DNA of 64,000 nt from Hymenolepis diminuta (taxonomy: Eukaryota; Platyhelminthes; Cestoda; Cyclophyllidea; Hymenolepididae), in assembly GCA_900708905.1 (NCBI GenBank), contig CAADRB010000096.1, positions 38,599 to 102,598 of the forward strand. The letters are read 5' to 3'. Position numbers and translations under genes: made by a program. Below the pieces are notes generated by a model. The model saw only the letters and a list, made by a program, of their open reading frames with translations, searched no databases and was not told where the DNA came from. Shown here one piece after another: positions 57,895 to 64,000 of this stretch. Numbering within the stretch: the stretch's first letter is position 1; each line of letters begins with the position of its first letter.

Positions 57895-59820
57895 ATGCCC
57901 ATTTTCAAGGTAGTGCATTCATTGGTCAACTCACCTTGGGATTCTTCACGTTATGTATACCTAATTTTGAAGTCAAAATTACTTGTTGTTAATAATTTTT
58001 TAATCTATATTCCGTTTTTACGAAATAAATTTTGTTTGTTTTTTAGTTGGCTTTTCCTTCTTGCATTATTTGTTAAAAAGCATTTCACACGGTGCATCTG
58101 CTTTATTTTTATAAATAAATAAATCTGTAAGATTAACTGTTCATCTATTTAAATGATTCCTAAATAACTTAGCAACGGGTCGAAACGGCATTAACACAAG
58201 TGAAGCGAACTACCGCAGGTCGATTTGTGAATCCTTGGTCAACATGGGAAGATATTGGAATTAAAAAGGCACTGATTATGGGTTTTACGCGTGGCGAACC
58301 GGATTGCTCTCCGGATCCCAGAGATCCACAGCTGAGCTTCAATTTGCCCATTCACCAGCCCAAATTTACCAGTTTGGGTTTGGAAAAGTCGGGGGTTCGA
58401 ATGACGTGGCTTGGACATTCCTCTGTTCTTTTCCTAATTGACGGAGTTCGTGTTCTAACAGATCCTGTTTTTTCAGACCGGTGCTCAGCCTCTTCCTTCT
58501 TTGGTCCCCTCAGATATCGACCTCCGCCTTGTAAAGTAGGTATCTTTCTACCTAACCTTAATTTTAATAAGTGGCTGAAATGGTGAATATTCTTTGATAA
58601 TAGCCCAATCATATCCACCCATTTATGTGGATTTCGAAGTTTTATGCCAACCAATATTTATTTAATTTTAAGTAACCTTCGCCAAATTAGTCGAATATTT
58701 ATGTTAATTTTCTGCATTTGAAGCTATATATTCAGAATATTCTGTACAAGAATTCCATATTTTCCTTCTTCATTATGATGGTGAAAAAGTAAGTTATATC
58801 TCGCAGATAGCTAGCGTCATCTCCTTTCTTTCTAGATCTTATTTGCAGAATGGGGACGATATAAAATGCGACTTTTTTTAAAAACACTCATGACAAAAGG
58901 ATATTTGAAATGTATTTTTCTTCAATGAGTTTCCTTTGCTCGTCAGACGTTCGTATTTTTTTCCAGATTGACGATCTACCTTATATTGATGCAGTGGTAA
59001 TTTCGCATAATCACTATGACCATCTCGATGTAAACTCGGTTCGAGAACTTGACAAACGATTCCCCAATCTCTATTGGTTTGTACCCAGCGGCATTCGAGA
59101 TTTCATTTTAGCAACTGTGAGTCAAGCCAATAAGGATCGGGTTCAGGACTTCCTGTGGTGGGAGGAAAAGCCAATCGGAGATACAGGTGTCAAGGCCGTT
59201 TTTACTCCTACTCAGCATTGGTCCACAAGGAATTTCTTCGACAGGTTCACGGTAAGTGCACATTCTCTCTTATCTCCTCCTTTCCCCCCTCTATAGACCC
59301 TGTGGGGAAGCTGGGCGTTGATCGGACCCAATCATCGCGTCTGGTTCGGAGGGGATACGGGTTACTGCAGCGTTTTCAAGGAAATTGGCCATCATCTTGG
59401 ACCATTTGATGTGGCCGCGATCCCTATCGGTGCCTACGAACCTCGGTATGCTTTTCATAAAGTTTTTTGATTTGTAACAATGTTTGCTTTTTAGAGCGGT
59501 TTTAAGGGCCCAGCACGTTAATCCAACCGAAGCGGTTCAAATCCACAAGGAAATTAAAGCGAAGTATTCTATTGCGATCCACTGGGGAACTTTTCCCCTC
59601 TCCAAGGAGGTTAGCTTTTTGCTCTCTTCATGCGATCCTTTTCTGCAGAAAGAGTTCTAACACTTTTTCTCTTTCTTTCCAGTCTTATATGGCACCGAAG
59701 AATGACTTGATAAAGGCGATTAAAGAGGCTGATTTGACAGAAGCAGACTTTCGAACGATATTCCTTGGGCAGTCATTCTGCTATCAACGTGATAAAAATG
59801 ACTTAGGTTTTGTAGAATAA
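57895..59820 (+). CDS. NAPEPLD: N-acylphosphatidylethanolamine phospholipase D homologue
   Basis: Six exons: 57,895-57,909 (inferred, MPIFK), 58,173-58,535, 58,967-59,251, 59,297-59,445, 59,495-59,609 and 59,683-59,820, giving 354 codons in phase throughout (human enzyme about 393). The enzyme is a membrane-associated zinc hydrolase of the metallo-beta-lactamase fold. It splits N-acylphosphatidylethanolamine into N-acylethanolamine (such as anandamide) and phosphatidic acid. Seen: [10 protein letters not shown] (22-31), TWLGH (83-87), the zinc motif HNHYDH (140-145), His210 in PTQHW, Asp241 in GGDTGY and His300 in IHWGTF, so every metal ligand of the family is present. PIGAYEPR (264-271) and [10 protein letters not shown] (277-286) are also typical. 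The N-terminus is shorter than in vertebrates. The five-residue first exon is an inference from an ATG, a GT donor and a TTAG acceptor just before the frame. Confidence 0.9.
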
Positions 59821-59864
59821 CACCTGCCTTCTTTTTTTTTGGTTGGTAATGTGGACTTCTTTAA

Positions 59865-59870
59865 AATAAA
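59865..59870 (+). terminator. Poly(A) signal of NAPE-PLD
   Basis: AATAAA lies 45 nt after the stop codon. Confidence 0.6.
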
Positions 59871-61482
59871 GGGGAAATCGGGGATATTAGGAAGAAATGC
59901 GTGTTTTCTCTTTGTAGGGGTACTCTAATGGGTTAGTGGTATTGAAAATTGTATTGTTATAATAATTATTATTGAAAAGTCAAAATATCTGACGGAGTCG
60001 AGGTGAGTGGATTAATCAGAATTTGTTTTTTTTTAATTTGCGAAACTTCAAATGTGGTGCTTCGTTAGACGTTTCTAATTTGAAATTAATTTCTCCCTTA
60101 AATCGTCTTGTCAGCACTTCTGTCTACTATGGTATTTAATTTGATTTCTGAAGATAAGAGAATCATTTGTAGCATTTATAACAGACGTTGATATGGAGTC
60201 AGTAAGAAGAAATCCAAAATACATGTCTTGTTCTTTTTTATACGAAAGTCCAAGAACTATTTTGGTGGTATATCCACAGTCATTCCAAGAATAAAGTGAT
60301 CGAGAGGGTATTTCGACTTAACCTGAGGGGTCTGTATGCGTTGGTTTAAAGCATCCATTTAAATGATGGAGGAAAACTCTCATGGGTTAATTGAGAAAGA
60401 TAGAACGGACCTTACTCATTGAGTTTAATGGCCGAAATATTCGTAAATCCCTTCAAACGGAGCTGCATTCACCTCTAAATGAAATGCACGTTCAAGTAGG
60501 TGTCCATTGTGATGTCCAGACACCTGGGTTCTGGACATAGTAAACCTTTGGTCACAGTTCTCTGACGTTTTTAGTTTTCACTCGCCCACAATATACAAAT
60601 AAGGCTGATCCGAGATCATGGTACACAGTTCTCTATTCGTTGGACTGAGATCCGGACTTTTTGTACTTCTATTATCAATGGCTATTTGATCATTTCAGTT
60701 CTGTCATCCAATCATGTAAGCTCTGCTGTGATACCTACATCCTTCAATTACCGCAAATCGTCTTCTCAATTTTCAAAGTTCCCATCATTTGAGCATATTT
60801 TGTTGCTACTACCATGAAACAAAAAATTCTCAAATTGGTACAACATGGCACTTTTCGAATAATTAAATTATTTTGCGTATATCTAATGGGAAAGTGTCAA
60901 GGTGGAAATATTATTTTAATGTAAAACATTACGTCAGCTATATTTCCCTTACATTTATAATATTGGTACGTCTGTATATTTCCGGGTCACAAGTAAAGTT
61001 TGCTTTGTGTCTAACTGACTTGTGTGCTCTTCCTCCCTTCTTGCTCAACTTTAAATGGTGACTGGGATGTCGGGCTTGTAGATGGAAACAGAAAGGTGTT
61101 AGATAGATGGATGAGCTCCAACAGTACATCGTAAAAATGCCTTCTATTATTTTCACCTTGGGAAAGAATTGGTATTCTATTTAAAATGCGCCGAATACTT
61201 TCCTCGTTCTGTATTTTCAGTAAACCGCAGCGGTAATAAAGACGTGAAAGAGTTGTTTTGTTGGTCAATTATGCGTAAATCATTTGAAAATCATAAGTAC
61301 AATTTTCAAAATTAAAGGCTTCCTATTTACATGAATGCTAAACTTTGTGGACTTCATTTTCATCCCTGGCGTCAAATTTGAATGTCACCCGACCTAAAAT
61401 AAAAAAGCAAATACCACTTAATTGGAGTCAAGCGCTGAATTTCTCCTTCAACGTAGCTTTATATGGCCAAATTTGCCTGATC
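59871..61482. other. Intergenic
   Basis: A minus-strand open frame at 61,268-61,011 (85 codons, LYYRCGLLKIQNEESIRRIL) has no known motif or paired splice sites. The rest is AT-rich and empty. Confidence 0.4.
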
Positions 61483-62823
61483 CTATTGGAGCCTTCTACA
61501 CACACACACACAAGCAGGTGAGTGAATGGAAGTACCTGTTTTTCCTCTTTTTGTGGCACCAGCAGAAGCAGAAAATGACGAAAACCAGGAGGAGAAGGGG
61601 TGTTATCACTGTTGCGGCTATGGCCAGAGCGACCTCTGTTCTCCCAGGAACAAAGCGAAGCAGACACAGACAGGAATGAGATAGAGTAGGGACATGAAGT
61701 ATTACTCATTACAAATGGGACTCACTAAACGAGACAGAGGGTTCCGAGGATATACCTTCAAATTCTTCTTCGTCTTCCTCTATACGAGTTAAATAAATCT
61801 GAATATTATTTTTCGAGGAACATATGGGCCGCTTTAGTAATTTCAAATCATATTCGGCAGTGTAGAACCTATTTTATTTATTGCGTATCGTTGCTGGATT
61901 TAAAAGTATTTCGGTAATGCTCTAAAATTCAGGCTTTTCCTATGGCATAACTACATTTATTCTGTTGAATAGGCTGGATTTTTAAATTTTCATCAAGTTA
62001 TTGAAGCTCAACTTCAAAATTAATTAATCGGCGAATAGAACAAATCAATATAAGGCAAGAATTCATTCCGCTAACTGCCAACCACCAAGGTAGTCCGCTG
62101 AATTAGTGAGGAGACTTGGATCTGCAAAGATAAGTGCGGATAAATGTGGACGGATGTGCCAATCAATTATTAAGAAGACAAGATGCAATGCGCGACTTTA
62201 CAGTTAAAGTATTGTACCTTCTGTTAAGACGTCCCGAGCAGTTGGAATTGAAGCTAAAAAATTTAATGCATATTTATTCGGTTAAAATTGCTAAGAGCTT
62301 CAGAAGAGCAAGAAAATCTGTTAAAAAAGTTGCGAAATTCTACATCGACTGTTCCTTTGAGGTACTCAGTTTAGATATCCACTTTCTCCCTATTTTAGTT
62401 TTAAAATTAAAGTAGTATGTTTTTATAAAGATTATCAGTCTTACTTTGAGCTATTATTACTTGTAAGTATATATTCTTGGAAAATTAGAAAATCCCTCGA
62501 GAAATTTGTAATATAGCGAGTGATATAAGAAGTGACATTTCTGATAGATTTCTCAGGGACGATTTTAGCTCCTTTCTATCTAATCGAAAGAACGATGGAA
62601 CCATGATGCTGAAAATGTTACTGAAGAAATAAGGAAAGAGATTTTCAATAATAAAATTCCTCCTAAATGGAATGCTTGAATAACTAGGACGAAATTCAAT
62701 TCTCCTCTCATAAAAGGGGAGTTGCAACTCACCGATGGTAGGATTGGAATGTAGAAGAAGCAGAATGAATAAGAGAAGACGACGAGGGCAAATTTGAAGT
62801 TGGCTGACTCCGTTCACTTGCAT
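61483..62823 (-). CDS. Type I membrane protein, partial model
   Basis: Four exons supported on the minus strand: 62,823-62,733 (ATG, MQVNGVSQLQICPRR then LLLFILLLLHSNPTIG, a signal peptide, GTGAGT donor); 61,798-61,726 (acidic, IYLTRIEEDEEEFEGISSEP, GTGAGT donor); 61,635-61,536 (VALAIAATVITPLLLLVFVI, then CFCWCHKKRKN: a transmembrane helix with basic stop-transfer residues); and 61,495-61,483 (RRLQ and stop). The last three join in phase. The final intron is 40 nt and contains a (GT)n tract. The signal-peptide exon ends in phase 1, which does not fit the acidic exon directly, so at least one ectodomain exon between 61,799 and 62,732 is missing from the model, or two genes are involved. The product probably sits in the plasma membrane with a short cytoplasmic tail. 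Family unknown. Confidence 0.45.
62134..62370 (+). CDS. Uncertain open frame, basic
   Basis: An open frame with an internal ATG at about 62,185 (MRDFTVKVLYLLLRRPEQLE, then KSFRRARKSVKKVAKFYI). A GT follows FE at about 62,361. It is basic and amphipathic but has no recognised domain. It overlaps the presumed ectodomain region of the minus-strand gene, so at most one of the two can be real. Confidence 0.15.
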
Positions 62824-63387
62824 CCTGATCGGCACCCACCTAGATAATTTACAGACTGTCCGTCCACTATAGATGCTGTGCGCGCTGGTACAGTCTGCTT
62901 GCTGATTGGTCGCTTTGGCACCAAGCGGGCAATGTTTACGCCCTAACTGGCACCAACCGATCGAAATTTGGCAAGTGCTGCCAAACAATCACAAGGGGCC
63001 TTGGTTTTAAACTTGACCATAATTAGAAATGAAAGGACACTTCCTGTCGCTTGTCTTGACGCTGTAACTGCACATCAACACCGTCTGAATCATCATTGCA
63101 GAGAATTTCACCATTTTCAGTGGAGATAATAAAAAATAGAAGCTGGTCAAATGATTTGTTGATCATATTACATCAGATTGTAAAGCCCATTCAAGTAAAT
63201 CCTTCATGCAAAATATCAACTTTGTCTTTTAAAGACAAATCTGCATTCAAGTTCATTTCAAAATTTATCAACCTAACCTAAATGTGATTTTCCTCGCCCT
63301 CTATTTGTAGAAATATCACTTAAGCCCTTGTCATCATGTCACTTTCTTTGCTAATAAAGAAAGCAAATCATTCCCACTAGTATCACC

Positions 63388-63633
63388 ATGAATCGCACGA
63401 CAGAAGTAGCACTACCGCTCAATCTCTGTTTGGATGTAAAATCAGACGAAGATAAAAAGACTTTCGAAACTCAGGATTACGAAGAGAGAGAAAAATATAA
63501 ACACTTTCTCTCCAGAATAAACTTCTGCAAATCTCACTCAAGCGCCATTATAGGTGACGAAACACAAGCCATGAAGGCTGTGGTCAAAGCAGTGTCAAAT
63601 GTAACTCGGGTTTCATTGAAATCATCAGTTTAA
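63388..63633 (+). CDS. Hypothetical 81-residue protein
   Basis: ATG in a good context (ATCACCATGA), open for 81 codons, ending TAA. It is hydrophilic with a charged middle (DVKSDEDKKTFETQDYEERE) and has no signal peptide or membrane segment. Not recognised. It may be the first or only exon of a small gene, or a chance frame. Confidence 0.25.
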   Translation: MNRTTEVALPLNLCLDVKSDEDKKTFETQDYEEREKYKHFLSRINFCKSHSSAIIGDETQAMKAVVKAVSNVTRVSLKSSV

Positions 63634-64000
63634 TGACCAGGATATCCGAATTTTACGATACGCAAATGCAATATTAAAATTTCTATATGGCACCGGTCAA
63701 GATTGAATTTTCGAAATGGCCATTGAATTTCATGGACAAACTCAATCCTGTTTCTTCTCGGACTCTATTTGCACTAATCGTCTGCAGTGACGTGAATTGA
63801 TTTGCTGTTATCTTTTTTGACAAACATTTGACGGATGAACAACCAGGTGACCCCAATCTCTCGGATTGCTTGTTAGTAGTAAGTTGCTATTTTTTGTCTA
63901 AAAAGCATTCCAGAATGTAAATTTGAAATCTGACTTCTTCCAATACCTTCTCTCGCTGCACCTCAAGAAACAAATAGAATCCCATTTTATTTGCTCTACG
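63634..64000. other. Nothing recognised to the window edge
   Basis: No open frame or repeat match was seen. Confidence 0.35.

Noticed and set aside
61420..61500. Minus-strand run IGSGKFGHIKATLK resembling a kinase glycine loop
   Set aside because: It is out of phase with the transmembrane exon, ends at a stop after a few residues, and no other kinase motif follows.
1..64000. CRISPR arrays, tRNA or rRNA genes, bacterial operons
   Set aside because: No regularly spaced repeats, cloverleaf-like sequence or rRNA cores were seen. The DNA is clearly eukaryotic.

Overview
This is eukaryotic, animal-type DNA: genes are split by introns with GT-AG borders, the base composition is AT-rich, and there are no operons. 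Several introns are extremely short (37, 45 and 40 nt), which together with the gene content fits a flatworm, most likely a parasitic tapeworm or fluke. The species cannot be named from the sequence alone.

The window has two halves. Roughly 1-36,000 holds no intact gene. It is a mosaic of at least fifteen pieces, on both strands, of a BTB-BACK-Kelch (KLHL-type) gene. They are mixed with fragments of a second, unrecognised duplicated unit (here 'unit 2', about 1.4 kb, with a conserved last exon and poly(A) signal) and short pieces of a third ('unit 3'). The Kelch pieces keep introns and splice sites, so they arose by DNA duplication and not by retrocopying. By comparing copies the ancestral exon order can be read: BTB part 1, BTB part 2, BACK, a linker beginning RRWLA, a second linker, Kelch exon 1, a GC-AG intron, Kelch exon 2, then a short exon containing YSIEL. 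Nearly all copies carry stops, frameshifts or deletions. Some deletions have short direct repeats at their ends. Inverted and direct duplications of 180-1,600 bp link distant parts of the region.

From about 36,000 to 42,000 there is repeat-derived DNA: a decayed Ty3/Gypsy gag-protease remnant (39,100-40,320) and an LTR-like repeat (40,784-41,095) whose sister lies at 56,379-56,690.

From 41,800 on come apparently functional single-copy genes: a cyclase-associated protein (CAP) homologue (+, six exons, seemingly without its C-terminal CARP domain); an ankyrin-repeat protein with a charged N-terminus (-, eight exons); a single-exon dual-specificity phosphatase (-); an N-acylphosphatidylethanolamine phospholipase D homologue (NAPE-PLD, +, six exons, all zinc ligands present); and parts of a type I membrane protein (-). 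They have unrelated roles: actin turnover, protein scaffolding, dephosphorylation, lipid-mediator synthesis and the cell surface. They are neighbours and not a pathway.

All coordinates of splice sites were read by eye from GT/AG signals and reading-frame phase. Fragment ends in the duplicated half are approximate to tens of bases.
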